Assembly (NCBI GenBank): GCA_010015675.1
Contig: ML976985.1
Span: forward strand, 1,139,047 to 1,203,046
Reading direction: 5' to 3'
DNA length: 64,000 nt
Source of the DNA: Byssothecium circinans
Lineage: Eukaryota > Ascomycota > Dothideomycetes > Pleosporales > Massarinaceae
Positions within the stretch are counted from its first letter, which is position 1. Each line of letters begins with the position of its first letter. The notes under the pieces were generated by a model. The model worked only from the letters and a program-made list of their open reading frames with translations, did not search any database and was not told the DNA's origin. Below are positions 23,278 through 34,448 of the stretch, piece after piece. The position numbers and the translations under genes were made by a program.

Positions 23278-25902
23278 TTACTGCTAAGAAAACTCCCAGT
23301 CGCATATCCCATATCTGTTGCCTAGCTCGTCGTCAGTAACTAGCGCTTCAAGCTTCTCAGNNNNNNNNNNNNNNNNNNNNNNNNNNNNNNNNNNNNNNNN
23401 NNNNNNNNNNNNNNNNNNNNNNNNNNNNNNNNNNNNNNNNNNNNNNNNNNNNNNNNNNNNNNNNNNNNNNNNNNNNNNNNNNNNNNNNNNNNNNNNNNNN
23501 NNNNNNNNNNNNNNNNNNNNNNNNNNNNNNNNNNNNNNNNNNNNNNNNNNNNNNNNNNNNNNNNNNNNNNNNNNNNNNNNNNNNNNNNNNNNNNNNNNNN
23601 NNNNNNNNNNNNNNNNNNNNNNNNNGTACTCATCTAAATCCTCGTCGTCGCTACTATCGTCAGCGTCAGCTATTGCAGCGATAGCGTCCTCAAGGTCGCT
23701 GGATTGCGCAGCTGGGCTGCTTTTTGGCTCGTCAGCTGGCCTGTATTGCCGCCAAAGCTGCTCAAACGCAGCGTTGTTGCGCGCAAGCTATTCTGGCTTT
23801 TTGCGCCAACTGCGATCGCAATAACGCTTGTAGTACGGGTGGAGGATCGTAGCGGCGTACGGGTAAGGGCTTGCATTAAGTTTCGCGTAGTAATCGTTGG
23901 CTTTAGCCTAGGTAGCGCGAAGGTTGATAGGTATATGATCCTCTAGAGCGCCAGGTTGCTTAAAGTTAACCTTAGTATAGTGCTTAACACGCAGCTCAAG
24001 CTCATGGAGTAGCATTTCAAAGACTAGGATAATTAAGTAAAGCGCTCCAAACCTGCCTAGCTTGTTGCCGCGACCTTTAAGCTACTTTATGGCGTCTTTA
24101 AGTAGCCTGAGCGCGTCAATATACTCCGTGATTACTACCTAGTCTACGCTATTTAAGCCGTCTGACCGCATCCATTTTAGCGCGTTAGGGAGCTTATTAC
24201 CGTGTCTTTTAGCTATATCGTTAAGGTTGCGCGTGTGCTGTATGTGGTAGTTGGCGTAGTTGCTAACAGCATGTTATAGCTAAATAGCGCGTACAAAGCA
24301 GCTATAGTACGAGTTCCAACGCGTAACAACTAGCTTAACAGGCTCCAATATTGATTTCCTTTCGTGTGTAGGCAGCTTAGTGTTGGTGAGACGCTAAAAG
24401 TGATTAAACTTATCATACTGCTAAGGAGTTTGAATGTAGTTAATTACGTTAATAAGTACCCCTAAAGGCCCGTCTTTGCGCTATTTGGCTATTAGTTGCT
24501 CCTCCTCTAGCAGTTCCGCCGTATCGTTATCGTATGAATGGGGATTTTTCCTAAAGATAATAGCCTAGGCAATGAGATTGATTGTATGGGGACCGCAGCG
24601 GAGGCGGTAGTAGGAGGTAGTAAAGCTGAATTGGCTAGTAAGGCAGCTAACTACAGTATCATTGGCGTACGCGTTGTCAAGCACAAAGCAGCCTAGCTTT
24701 GAGGGGCTTATCCCAAACTTCTGCAGCGTTTGAGAAACAACCTCAGCAATCCTCTCACCAGTATGGGCGCCTGTTAGCTGTAGTAGCGCTATAGGCAAGT
24801 CTATGAGCTTGCCCGACGCGTCAGTATAGTAAGCTACAACTCTAAGGAAGCCCCGCTTGCCTCCCTCTATTGTCTAACTGTCAAAGCTTATATGGATCTT
24901 ACTCCTCAATTTAGACAGCGCAGTAACAACCTTTGGTAGCATGAATTCGTATAGCCTTATCACGTACGCTGACACGCTTTGGTGGTTCGCCTACAGCGCT
25001 GCTTCTACCTCTAGGTTGGCAAAGCTAATCAAGGCACGAAAGGCGGGCGTTTTGAGCTCGCGGAGCGGGTAATTGTTCTTAAGAAGCTACGTAACAACAG
25101 TAAAACGGAAGCCTTGTACGTTAAAGTTACCTATCTTATTAGCAATCTCTTAACTAACTTGAACGCCAGAACTAGCTACTATCTCCAGCGACTTCTGGCT
25201 AGGTGGCAGCTTCCGCTCAGCGCCTTTACTACCATCACGGCTAAGGTTGTGACCCACTCTTAGCAACCCTAGGTGAGTAATCGCTGCAGTTATTAACTGC
25301 GTAACCTTTAAGATCCCATCATTTGAACGCCGCTAATGGCAGAACTTGCAGACAAAGTAGAGCTCCTCAGGCTTACTTCGCAGCGCGACGCGATAGCCGT
25401 GGTTATAGATCCAGCTTTTAGCCCGCTTTAGAGTACGCGGAGGCTTGCAAAAGCGCTTCAAATGATCCTAATCAATGCCGTCAAAGTTATCAGTGAAGCG
25501 CTTATCAAACCCCTCCTCCACCTCGCGGTTATCCTCGTCAAAACTAGCTACTGTGGCGGCTTTGCTGCTAGTTACAGGCGCAATGATAGCCTCTTCAGGC
25601 ACTCCAGCAAGCAATTGCGACTCAAATGGGTGCTTCTTGGTGGCCTGGGACGCCGCGTCGGCCAGGGCTTTGCGCGGTGAGCGCCGTCGCTGCGGCTGCT
25701 CAACTGCTAGGTTGATCGCCTGTACGGCTAGTGAGGAAGACGGTGATTGCTGGCTCTCTAGCAGCTCTATAGGTTAGCTTTCAGTGCCTTTGCCGCGGAG
25801 GACGTGGGCGCGTTTAGCGGGAGGGTTAGGGGTCATTTTAGCGTGTCTTGCAGCGCGTTTAGCGCCTCTGCTGGCAGCTTTAATAGCTCTAGGGGCGGGC
25901 AT
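23278..25902 (-). pseudogene. hAT transposase, stopped by RIP
   Basis: From ATG 25902 one frame runs to TAG/TAA at 23278-23286, passing the gap in phase, ~872 codons. In-frame stops are TAG/TAA. In order it shows an N-terminal basic region, a likely BED-type zinc-finger region around 25320-25400 ('ELYFVCKFCH'), the catalytic-core stretch 'KIHISFDS' (first Asp) near 24885, 'GCFVLDNAYANDTVV' (second Asp) near 24680, 'RLRCGPHTINLIA' near 24590, and 'VTRWNSYYSCF' near 24310. These are the conserved blocks of fungal hAT (Ac/hobo/Restless-type) transposases. The C-terminal dimerisation block falls in the assembly gap. Confidence 0.8.
23361..23625. other. Assembly gap (265 N)
   Basis: The run of N lies inside the C-terminal part of the hAT transposase. 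The hAT frame is consistent across the stated length, but the true content is unknown. Confidence 0.99.
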
Positions 25903-26430
25903 GATGGGCTACGATACGGCAAAGAAGCGGCAGAGCAGCTAGGATAGGCGCTAAGATGGACGTTATGGAGCAACAAGTACGCGTTAAGTTTAGATAAACA
26001 CGTAAAACTAGGTGGCTGGAGCTGACTAAGAAGCTCATCTCAATACTAGAAAACTATCGCGAGATCATTTTTACTAGTAATTCAAACCCCTCTTAAAAAT
26101 TAACTCTAAGATAGCCTAAGCACCCAAGTTATTCAAGTTTACCAAGCAAGTTTTCTGTTAAACTTGAATTGCTTGGTAAATTTGTACAGGCAAACTTGGC
26201 TTGCTTGAATTAGGTAATAACCAAGCAGAATAAGCAAGGCTTGCAAGTAACTTGCTTGTTAGCAACTCTGGTAGCTAGTTTCAACACCTGCTAGGGATGA
26301 CGGAACGTTCACCACACTCTTTATTTAGGACAGAAAAGAATATAATTGCTTAGGCTACTAAACACGCGTTCCCTCTACGAATATCCCATACCATAAGCCG
26401 AATTGGAGTTATGTGAGCTACGCTGGCTCA

Positions 26431-28672
26431 GCGGATACCCTTAGCTAAAGATCTAACCTTTAGAAAACAAATCAACCTATTACGTATGACGCTATCCTAT
26501 AAAAGGAAGTAAATAGATGATTAGTCTATAACTAACTATAGTTAGTCTAAGGGACTTTAGTCAAACGATTAGCTAAGGTAGCTATAATCGCGCAGATATA
26601 GGATAGGTAGTAAGATAGGCTAGCCTAGGACTCTAGCGCACGAAGATTAGTACCTAAGGATAAAGCATAATTACTTATCTAGGAACTATACGAGTCTAAG
26701 CTCTATAGACACCTAGGGATTAATAAAATAGTTTGATAGATTTCAAATAAGTACTTAATACCTAATATACGAAAAATAGTTTAAGACGTAATAGGCGACT
26801 ATTTAGTATATTCTAAAAATAAGCCTAAGAGATATAAGCCCTATAGATTACTCTAACTACTAGAACTACCTATACACCTATAGATTAGTATTATGATAGA
26901 CTTTATAGTAAAGCTCCTAAAATTATTAGAACCTAGATTAGTATAGCTATGCGACTTAATATTAGTAATTATTAACTAATTAACTAAGGCATTAATATTT
27001 ATACTAATAGAAGAAACAGTTATAGCTAAAGAAATAGCTTACGAGGTAACTAAGGTACTTCTTAGTTAGTATAGCGTGCTAGAATAGTTTATTACTAACT
27101 ATAGAATACTTTTTACCTCTAAGCATTAGAGCACGTCCCTAGTAAAGCTTAGAGTTAATAAGAGACTTTTAACTAGCTTCTATCTATAGATAGATAGTTA
27201 GATAGAATAAATAATTTAGATACTAGAATAGTATCTAAGGATGTACGCTAATAAACTATAGGATAACTAGGTTAAACTTCTGCTAATAGCATAATTAGCC
27301 TATAATAGTATAAGATCCTTAATAATAGGATACTTGCTATACTACACGAACTATAGATATAAGCTAACCACTTATTAGGATCCTAAGGACGTTAAGAGTC
27401 TTTTAGCTAGAGCTAATAATAAGGCACGACTCCTCTACAAATTGTATAATAAATTAAGCTAATAGATTGCTTAACAAAACCTTATAATAGCTAGATTAGT
27501 AATAAGAAAAGGCTTAAGGGACTAACCCTTAAAGAGGGGGATAAAGTTTTCCTATTATAAAAAAATTTAAAAACTAAAAGACTATATAATAAACTAGATA
27601 ACCTCTAAATAGGATCCTTTAGAATCCTAGAGGCTAAGGGGCTAGTAATATTTAGACTAGAACTCCCTAAAGATATATATATATACCCTATCTTTTATAA
27701 ATTACTCCTTAAGCCTGCACCACTAGACGCTGAAATTGAAATATAAATTAAACTTAAAGACGAAGATTATAAGGTCAAAGAAATTAAGGACCTACAGAAA
27801 TTCAAGCGTTAGTAGAAGTACTTAGTTAAGTAGAAGGACTAGCTAAATAGCTAGAATACCTAGGAACTAATATAGAATCTTACAGGCTATAAGGATTTAG
27901 TAAAGGACTATTACTAATAGTATCTAAAGGCAGTAAATCTATATTCGCTAGGAAAGTAGAAAAGTTAAAAGATAAGGAAGAATTAAATAAGAAAGAAGAG
28001 TTAGCCTATAACTAGCCTAGGTTAGTCAATAATACGGGTAGCGATAGTAAAGGCGTAGTAGTAGCATCTATACTCTTAAGAGTAGTAGTTAAAGACCTAG
28101 CTTTATACTTAAGGCCCTCTATCTCCTCTATTAAAGCTAACTCTCGATAGTATATTTCCTTCTCCTAATAATTAAGATATAGAAGCTCTAGCTGTAACTT
28201 ACGCAGAGACTTCTCTAACTTAAGCAAACATTAATAAACGCAATCTTGTTTTGTATTAAGCTTAGCCTACTCCTAAGGAGTCACGACTAGATTACACTTA
28301 GAGTTATAATCTAGATACTTAAAATAACGCCTAGAATCTAGGCTTATAATACACTTTTAGCTCTCCTTATAGCAAGTAGAGCATAGAGAAGGCATCCTAC
28401 GGCTGTTTGCTAGGACGCGACTAGCGAGCAGTTTTCAACGCGCAGTGGACGAGCTAGTAGGGACAGATAAAAGATCTATATAAGGAACCTTTAGGACTTA
28501 AGGACAGGATTCCCTAGGCATAGTTAGGTAGGAAGTTAAGGAATATCTAAGGAGGATACAATACTACCTATAGTAGGGGATTTACGCACTTTATACGCTA
28601 GCTAAGACCTAATATAGTATAGCAGCTAGATCTTTTAGGTTATTAGGACGATAATCCTAAAAAGGGGGATAA
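26431..28672 (+). pseudogene. Gypsy A pol C-terminus: integrase and chromodomain region
   Basis: It resumes at GCGG and aligns with 13726-15928 of Gypsy B: the integrase catalytic region at ~26900-27450 and the chromodomain remnant near 27780-27900. It is heavily RIP-damaged. An AAAGGGGGATAA tract precedes the 3' LTR. Confidence 0.75.
28015..28395 (-). pseudogene. Antisense Cys-rich, coiled-coil-like ORF in Gypsy A
   Basis: From ATG 28395 on the minus strand, the frame reads 'MPSLCSTCYKES' with a C-x-x-C pair, then further Cys, then a charged Leu-rich stretch, interrupted only at a few TAG/TAA codons. It matches the position and plan of the antisense frame in Gypsy B (15777 down). Two independently damaged copies keep the same antisense frame, which argues for a real accessory gene in the parent element. 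No function is known to me. Confidence 0.5.
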
Positions 28673-29160
28673 TATTATAAATAGGATAGATATAGGGTAT
28701 CTAAGACTAGATAATACAGCGTAGAAGGTATTAAGACTAGAGGACAGTAATATAATAATACATAGGGCAGGATTAGGTTAGCGGTTATGTAATATTAATC
28801 TTGCTAAGAATGTTAATCTCTAGAGATTAGGACTATATAAGGGAGTAGGAGTAATCTTACCTTTAATAGTAATCTCTAGAGATTAGGGTTTATAGGATAA
28901 AGCAAAGGAATAGAATAGGCAGTATAAAGACTAGATAGATTTCCTTTATCTTTTTAATTCTAGTTCTTTATAGTTAACTTTCTATAGTTTATCTCTTACC
29001 TAGATTAATACTTAGTTATTCTATAGTTTATTATAGAATTAGTTACTTTTGCATATTTACCTCTTAAACTACTAAAGCATACTACCTAACGTATATACCT
29101 TACACCTACTAGCCTCCCTTTACACGGATTAGGATTTGGCAAGTATACCCCTCAGTAACA
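28673..29160 (+). repeat. 3' LTR of Gypsy A
   Basis: 488 bp, starting TATTATAAATAGG (TG mutated to TA) and ending CTCAGTAACA, followed by AAATG. Confidence 0.85.
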
Positions 29161-30777
29161 AAATGTAAGAGCTATTAAGCTGAAATTTTAAATATAGATA
29201 TATATAATATAGATCTAAAAGGTTATAAAAAGATATTCTAGGATTTCTAATTTCTTAGTAAGCTATATTAGTATAGAATAAAGTTACTCGCCTAAGCTTT
29301 ATACCCTACAACACCTAATAAACTAGCTTAATAAATTATAATAACTTTAGAGCTAGTTTATATATATATAATATACCTATTAGTACTAAAATTATAGCGT
29401 GCAGCCTAGACCTATTAGAGAACTAGCGTAGAGAGGATAGAGATACCTAAATTTAGAAATATATAATAAAACCTTTTATTTAACTAGATATTATTACTTC
29501 TAGCCTATAGATATCTTTTATATATATATATAGAAGTAATATAAATAGTTAGCTACTAGAAATTAGCTTATATAAGCTTTATAATAAGGCAGTGTCTAAA
29601 TTTTCTAAAAACCTACACTTCCTAAGCTAGATCCTTTAGTTTTAGAGGTAATTACTTACTTTAAGCTTATATAGCTTTATTTAATATATACTATATCCCT
29701 CTTATAGAAGTAACTATAGGTTTCTAATATATAGTACTTTATTTAGAAGGTTTTTTATTTTTTCTTACCCTCTATCTTACACCTACTACAATAGCGTTAA
29801 ATCTAGGCTGCACGCTATAATAACTTAATAGCTACTAACTAATATACTAATAAGTATGTTCTAAAAGTTATATAGCCTATTAGTAACGTTTAGCTATTAA
29901 TCTATAGGTAAAGGTAGGTTTTACCTAAGATTTCTTCTTTTACTAATAACTATTTTATTACGTAAGCTATAGCTATAAAATTTTAATAGCTATTAGATTA
30001 TATATATATCTATCTAGGTTTCAAATGTCAAAAGAAAATATTAAGGTTTAGCTTTGTTATTAAGATATCCTGTTTTGATTTTCTAATGCCAAGCTTTTGA
30101 GCGGTTCGGTGGTGTGGGCGGTTCGGTAGTGCTTTACGTTATCTTTACTTTCTTCTTAGGAGGAGAATAGTATATACTAAATAAAGCTATATAAAAAGTT
30201 TAAAGTAAGTAAATACCTCTAAAACTAAAAGATCTAGCTTAGAAAGTATAGGTTTTTAGAAAATTTAGACACTGCCTTATTATAAAGCTTATATAACCTA
30301 ATTTCTAGTAGCTAACTATATATATAGCTTCTATATATATATATAAAGTATATCTATAGGTTAAAAGTAATTATTTCTAAGTAAGTAAAATATTTAATTA
30401 TGTTTTTCTAATTTTAGGTATCTTTACCCTTCCTATGCTAGTTCTCTAATAGGTCTAGGCTATACGCTATAATTTTAGTACTAATAGGTGTATTATATAT
30501 ATATAAACTAGCTCTAAAGTTATTATACTTTATTAAGGCTATTTATTAGGTGTTGTAGAGTATAAAGCTTAAGCGACCCTACTATTCTCTATACTTATAT
30601 AGCTTACTAAGATATTAGAAATCCTAGAATATTTTTTCATAAACTTTTAGATCTATATTATATATAGCTGTATTTAAATTTTCAGCTTAATAGCTCTATT
30701 ATTTAAATTGTTATTAAGGGTTGAATATTTGATTTTCCGCTAAGCATTTCTGCGCGCTTCGATGGTGCTTTACGTTA

Positions 30778-31440
30778 GGGATTATAAGGCTGCGGGGCTA
30801 AGGTTAGCCCGCCCGCTAAGACTCTGCACAGCTATAGGCCTAGCAGTTATAAATTACACTATAATAATTATGTAAGTATAGGGTCGTTTTACACTAGCTA
30901 AAATTAGTAGTTAGTTTAATTAGAAGTACTAACTAAGGTAGTAACCTTGCATAAATTTATACGCAATAGTAGGTATAAGGCTAATAAGAACTTCTTAGCA
31001 TTATAGCAAGGTTCTAAGGCTTAATAAGACTATTTATTAATATTATAGAGTAGTAAGAGCTTAATAGTAGTGCTATAGGGAAGGAACTCTATTACGCTAT
31101 AGAAGGAGGCTCTCTATAAATTAGGCGCAAATGCGATAATATAAACGTAATTTATAGGTAAGAAGTGCCCTAGATCTTTAAAAATAGCTACAGTATATTA
31201 TTTATATATAATTTTAGTGAAACTTGACGTGTGCGCAGAGGTATAGCCGCTTAAAGTCAAAGTACCCCTTATATTTTGCGGCACGGTGGGTTTTGCGCGA
31301 CCTAGGGACGGACGTTACATCGATTGCAAAGCAATTGGCACCGAGTCTCCGGTAAATTTATTGTCTGCTCTATGTAAATATAACGCCACGTAATATAGTG
31401 TATCAACTCACAGGTACTCCCCAACATTTTGTAAGTTTCC
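30778..31440. other. AT-rich, probably repeat-derived spacer
   Basis: 30850-31200 is AT-rich with many TAG/TAA triplets and looks RIP-damaged. 31200-31320 is GC-richer; on the minus strand it begins TGTAACGTCCGTCCC, which could be an LTR or TIR end, but I find no partner in the window. I cannot name the element. Confidence 0.4.
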
Positions 31441-31448
31441 TCATCCCA

Positions 31449-32129
31449 CTAATGTACGAGGAAAATAACCTCTAACTGTGCGTTTTCTTTCTTCAAATGT
31501 TCCTCTAATCTCTGCCTGTTCTTCTTTAAAACCGCCTTCATATCAGGATAACATTTCTTTGGATTAAAGAGAACCAGCTCAACCTTACGGAGACGCGGAA
31601 ACTGAGGTTCTGGCACCAGTCTCCCAGTTCCATCATTTCCAAGGTTGCGCCAATCATAGTTGAACCAATGGTCTGGCACCCAGTAGCTGTATGCATTGAA
31701 GCGTATCGTTTCGACATTCGCTTTTTGCATACATGTGAAGATCTTCCAAGGCTGTCCACATATCGGCAGGGCAACGATCAAGCCAGATAGTATTGAGAGC
31801 GTAGGGAAGAGCAGCAGTCTCATTATATATCTGGCGGGATACTCGGAGTAGACTTAATCGGTTGCCGGTGGCAGGCTTCTTTTTAAACAGCATACCGAGC
31901 GCCACGACACCATGTCTGATCACGCGTCCATCTAATGCATACAACCAGACTCGATGCCGGATCTCGGAAGGTAATCGAAGGAGAGGGGACTCCAAGGAGT
32001 TTTTCTAACAAGTTCATTGTACTCGCCCTGAGGAGCCATATTCAGCTTCCCATTAGGAAACCTGCGGTACTCCTGGACGGGTCGCGCCGGTGGTGTGCAG
32101 CCATCGAGAGCCCTTCCCTTCAGAGCCAT
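31449..32129 (-). pseudogene. F-box-like ('LLRLP-E-R') fungal protein, frame-broken
   Basis: The likely start is ATG 32129 and the stop is TAG 31449-31451. Three frames must be joined: an N-terminal part (32129 to ~32000), the domain start 'ESPLLRLPSEIRHRVWLYAL' (from ~31993) and, after a shift at an A5 run near 31730, the C-terminal part ending 'LEVIFLVH'. The motif 'SPLLRLPxEIRxxIWxYxL' followed by 'SRQIYNETAALPY-LN' marks the large fungal F-box-like/2EXR/DUF7730-type family, whose function is mostly unknown. No splice sites explain the two shifts. It is either a pseudogene or contains sequencing errors. It lies ~0.7 kb from the transposon nest. Paralogs are at 33515, 52497, 58327 and 59684. 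Confidence 0.6.
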
Positions 32130-33514
32130 GATGTTGATTGCACGATAAAGTTGAGGTGCGGGGGGTTGTTGAAAGAGGGAACGTAGAAGCGGAGATATAT
32201 CCAGCAATGTGAGGGGAGGATCAAATGGGAAAGCGGAGTTTAAATAGCTGAGTGCAACATTGAATACAAAGGGCAACTTTCAGAACTAATTCCGTCACGT
32301 GCTCGGTAAATTGTATGATAATCTATCGTTGATTGGCTAAAACTGGGATCTAGTCGAGCATGTGACCTAATTAGTGCTGAAAGTCGCCCATTGTATGTTA
32401 ACAGAGTCGGCGTTGAAAGGAATGTTTGCGCAACTTATAGTGGCAGCGGTGCTTCTAATGGCACGGCCGTGCGAAGGCCCTTGCACGGGAGGGGGAAAAG
32501 CTACGTGACTTGACCAACACCTGTCTTGGCTTGGCGAACGAAACTCGCCTGGGCGATTCCAAAACAACCCCAAACAGACGCAAATTAATTGTTCAAGAGG
32601 GCATTGGCATACGTTTACCATGCACATCCTCTTCCAACACCTGAAGAACACAATTCCTTCCAAAAAATAAAACCCTTTCTATTCATAGTATTATCCGTGA
32701 GCGTCTTTTCCGCTATATTCATGGCTTCCTTCTATCATTCCCTCGACAAAGGAATGAATATGACAGATGCATCTCACACTTATGTATGAGGTGGCACATT
32801 TATGAATGGATAATAGGGACCGCTATCTGGAAGAGGTTAGGGAATGACAAGTCCCAGTATTCGAGGTGAAAAGAGGCCTCTCTGCCCAGTATTATTTGGT
32901 GTTTACCCGTTTCACCCTCAAATATTGAGGTTGCGGTAGCTTTCGACACGTCGACTTTGTCCTCCACACCCTCCGACACCGCACCCTTAGCTGTCAACTC
33001 GGCGAAAGGAGTCATCCTCAACTCGGTAAATAAGGATTTAAAAGCCATACCCCCCGCAGTAGAAAAACTCGACGCTAGGTATCAGGTAGCCTTCTTATAT
33101 AATCCTTTGTTCATGGACACTTAGACCTCGTGACAGGGAATTGATTAGAGTGCTTGCATGCGGCTAAAATTGTTGACATGATGTGTATTTTATTTCTATT
33201 GAACCACCAACTGTACGTAGAAGAACGAACTGAGTGCATGATTCCAGGCCATGTAGATTGAATGTCATGGCCAGGTATAATCGGCTTCTACAAACAGCTG
33301 GCCTAAGGAGCAATCCCCAATCCAAAAGATACTAACCCCGTGCCATCCAAAATGCTAATCTAATCCCAAAACTGAAATCGTGATGCATTGTGTGATACTA
33401 GTGACACCACCAGATTCATTCCAAAAAGGTCTTTTGAAAGGAGACTCTAGAGATACTTGCTCATGTTGGAGGACAACCAGCTGCTATGATGCGGACCCCC
33501 GAGGATCTTGGTCG
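32130..33514. other. Intergenic, one doubtful small ORF
   Basis: The only ATG-started frame worth noting is on the minus strand, 33048 down to 32800 (82 codons, 'MAFKSLFTELRMTPF...'), with no signal peptide, Cys pattern or recognised domain. Its upstream base composition is ordinary. I would not call it a gene without transcript support. Confidence 0.3.
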
Positions 33515-34448
33515 CTACTTTGTTCTTGAGAACCTCGTTTAATGTTAGTATGTCGATTTGATATATTGATATACACTTACTGCAGACGGAAATCTCTCCG
33601 ATCTTCCTGAAACAAGTGCTCGACCTCGACCGTAATTTGTCTCCCATCAATATCATTGACTGCACCCTTGACACGTTGCATCATCACCGCCATTCTTCTA
33701 TTGATCACTTGATAATTAATGTCTCCATCTCCAGCATCGTAGACAATCTTGATGTGATGAACTCCAGGAAATTGCCTCATAAACGAGAACTTGAGGTGAT
33801 CGTAATCGGGATCACCATAGAGACTGGTTTCATAAAAATCCCATCTGTACCGGTTCTCTAGCAGTTGAAGGTGTGTGATGCCATTGCGATGAGCGGTCTT
33901 CATTTTCATCAACAGCTCTCTGAGCCCCACTGAAGACGTAACTTGGAAGGAGTTCAGCTTGTAGGGCATTGACGCAGTCTCCGCATATATCTGGCGGCAC
34001 GTCAAGGGCAACGCTAGGCCATGCTTCCTGTCACGGTTCGGTCGAAACTTGCTTGGCTGATTTCTGCCTTGGTTGTATGTTTGTTGAAAGGTCTTGCCCC
34101 CAAGAACCTCGGACCAGATTTGTTCGCGGATCTCGGTGGGCAAACGAAGAAGAGGAGCCTGTTGATTGGCCGTCACCCTGTAAGAGTCGAAGATTAGCAA
34201 TGTCACGGTCAAGAGCAATGTAGCAGTTCTACTTACTGATCCTCCTCGTCCTTCTTCGGCGTGATGTTGAGTAGCCTGTTCTTGAACGTATGGTAACCGC
34301 GACTCGGGCGCTTGGAGACTCGCTGGGTTGCACGAGTTTTTTCCGTCGGAATTTTGGCGAGCGATGCGGTGACCTTGCTCTTGACTGGCTGTTTTCTCAC
34401 GGGTGCCTAGCTGATGGGCTTGCGCGGGCGTAGTTTGCGTAGAGCCAT
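33515..34448 (-). CDS. F-box-like ('LLRLP-E-R') fungal protein, three exons, possible early stop
   Basis: Model: exon 1 34448-34237, intron 34236-34178 (gtaagt...acag), exon 2 34177-33581, intron 33580-33534 (gtaagt, with branch site actaac), exon 3 33533-33515. Exon 2 carries 'APLLRLPTEIREQIWSEVLGG' followed by 'LALPLTCRQIYAETASMPYKLNSF' and a C-terminal beta-rich half ending near 'VEVEHLFQ'. Exon 1 encodes a basic, Ser/Thr/Lys-rich leader. Both splice joins keep the frame. The oddity is an in-frame TAG at codon 14 of exon 1 (34407-34409) where a Gln codon would fit, so the copy may be dead or start elsewhere. The C-to-T change is what RIP leaking from the nearby nest would cause. Role unknown; family membership is clear. 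Confidence 0.6.

Larger units (their letters stand above)
23103..26270 (-). mobile_element. hAT DNA transposon
   Basis: The termini are CAGAGTTGCTAACAAG (23103 on) and its inverse complement ending at 26270. The 8-bp flanks GTGGCTGG/GTAGCTAG are the target duplication size expected of hAT; the intact 5' LTR has GTAGCTGG there. Subterminal regions are full of CTTGC/GCAAG motifs in both orientations, as in hAT transposase binding sites. The transposase lies on the minus strand. The length of ~3.17 kb includes a 265-bp gap of unknown bases. Confidence 0.88.
17384..26430 (+). mobile_element. LTR-X copy 2: LTR element with Gag-like ORF and large cargo-like ORF, hAT in its 3' LTR
   Basis: The 5' LTR is 17384-17605. 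The 3' LTR is 23033-23102 plus 26279-26430, split by the hAT element. Both are 222 bp, with a 4-bp GCGG duplication. Internal order: repeat-rich leader (~18000-18450), Gag-like ORF (18455-18982), an AT-poor middle, a ~1,024-codon ORF (19776-22850), a CT-rich stretch (22880-22935) and a short purine tract (GGGAGG) before the 3' LTR. No RT, RNase H or integrase is found, so mobilisation would need another element. With copy 1 it defines a family. Confidence 0.82.
23033..26430 (+). repeat. 3' LTR of LTR-X copy 2, split by hAT
   Basis: The LTR parts are 23033-23102 and 26279-26430 (70 + 152 = 222 bp, equal to the 5' LTR). The hAT target GTGGCTGG (23095-23102) recurs as GTAGCTAG (26271-26278). Confidence 0.85.
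1603..29160 (+). mobile_element. Ty3/Gypsy LTR retrotransposon A (chromovirus type), RIP-damaged and split by three insertions
   Basis: Both LTRs are 488 bp (1603-2090 and 28673-29160) and run from TG (TA in the 3' copy) to CA. The flanking 5-bp duplications read AAATA (1598-1602) and AAATG (29161-29165), differing by one G-to-A. A polypurine tract (AAAGGGGGATAA) precedes the 3' LTR. Internal segments run in order 2091-2775, 6357-8986, 16390-17383 and 26431-28672, separated by LTR-X copy 1, Gypsy B and LTR-X copy 2. These segments align in order with the uninterrupted Gypsy B. Nearly every Gln codon is TAG/TAA, so no long ORF survives. Confidence 0.88.
1508..30141. mobile_element. Inner ~1.07-kb TIR element (element 2), inverted inside element 1
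   Basis: The left terminus at 1508 (TA, then AAAGTACTACTAAACCGCC, partly RIP-damaged) is matched by its inverse complement ending at 30141. Without Gypsy A (and its duplicated target) the element is 1508-1602 plus 29166-30141, ~1,071 bp. Its body is the reverse complement of element 1: 1090-1500 matches inverted 29740-30140, and 29166-29705 matches inverted 30165-30720. So a second family member of nearly the same length inserted head-to-tail reversed into the first. The GC-rich TIR motif differs between the two (GAAGCGCGC versus GAACCGCCC), which marks two subfamilies. Confidence 0.6.
1088..30777. mobile_element. Outer ~1.06-kb TIR element (element 1), split by later insertions
   Basis: The left end at 1088 carries a TA, a short AT spacer, then AAAGCACCATCGAAGCGCGC with the GC-rich motif duplicated. 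The right end at 30777 has the inverse complement of the same terminus, also ending in TA. Without the inserted material the element is 1088-1507 plus 30142-30777, about 1,056 bp. I find no credible transposase reading frame, so it is best described as a non-autonomous TIR element (MITE-like). A TA target and these ends would fit the Tc1/mariner-pogo (Fot1-like) superfamily, but that assignment is inference. It is AT-rich and looks RIP-damaged. Confidence 0.65.

Noticed and set aside
23318..23824. ORFs across the N run
   Set aside because: Produced by unknown bases; only the hAT frame is meaningful there.
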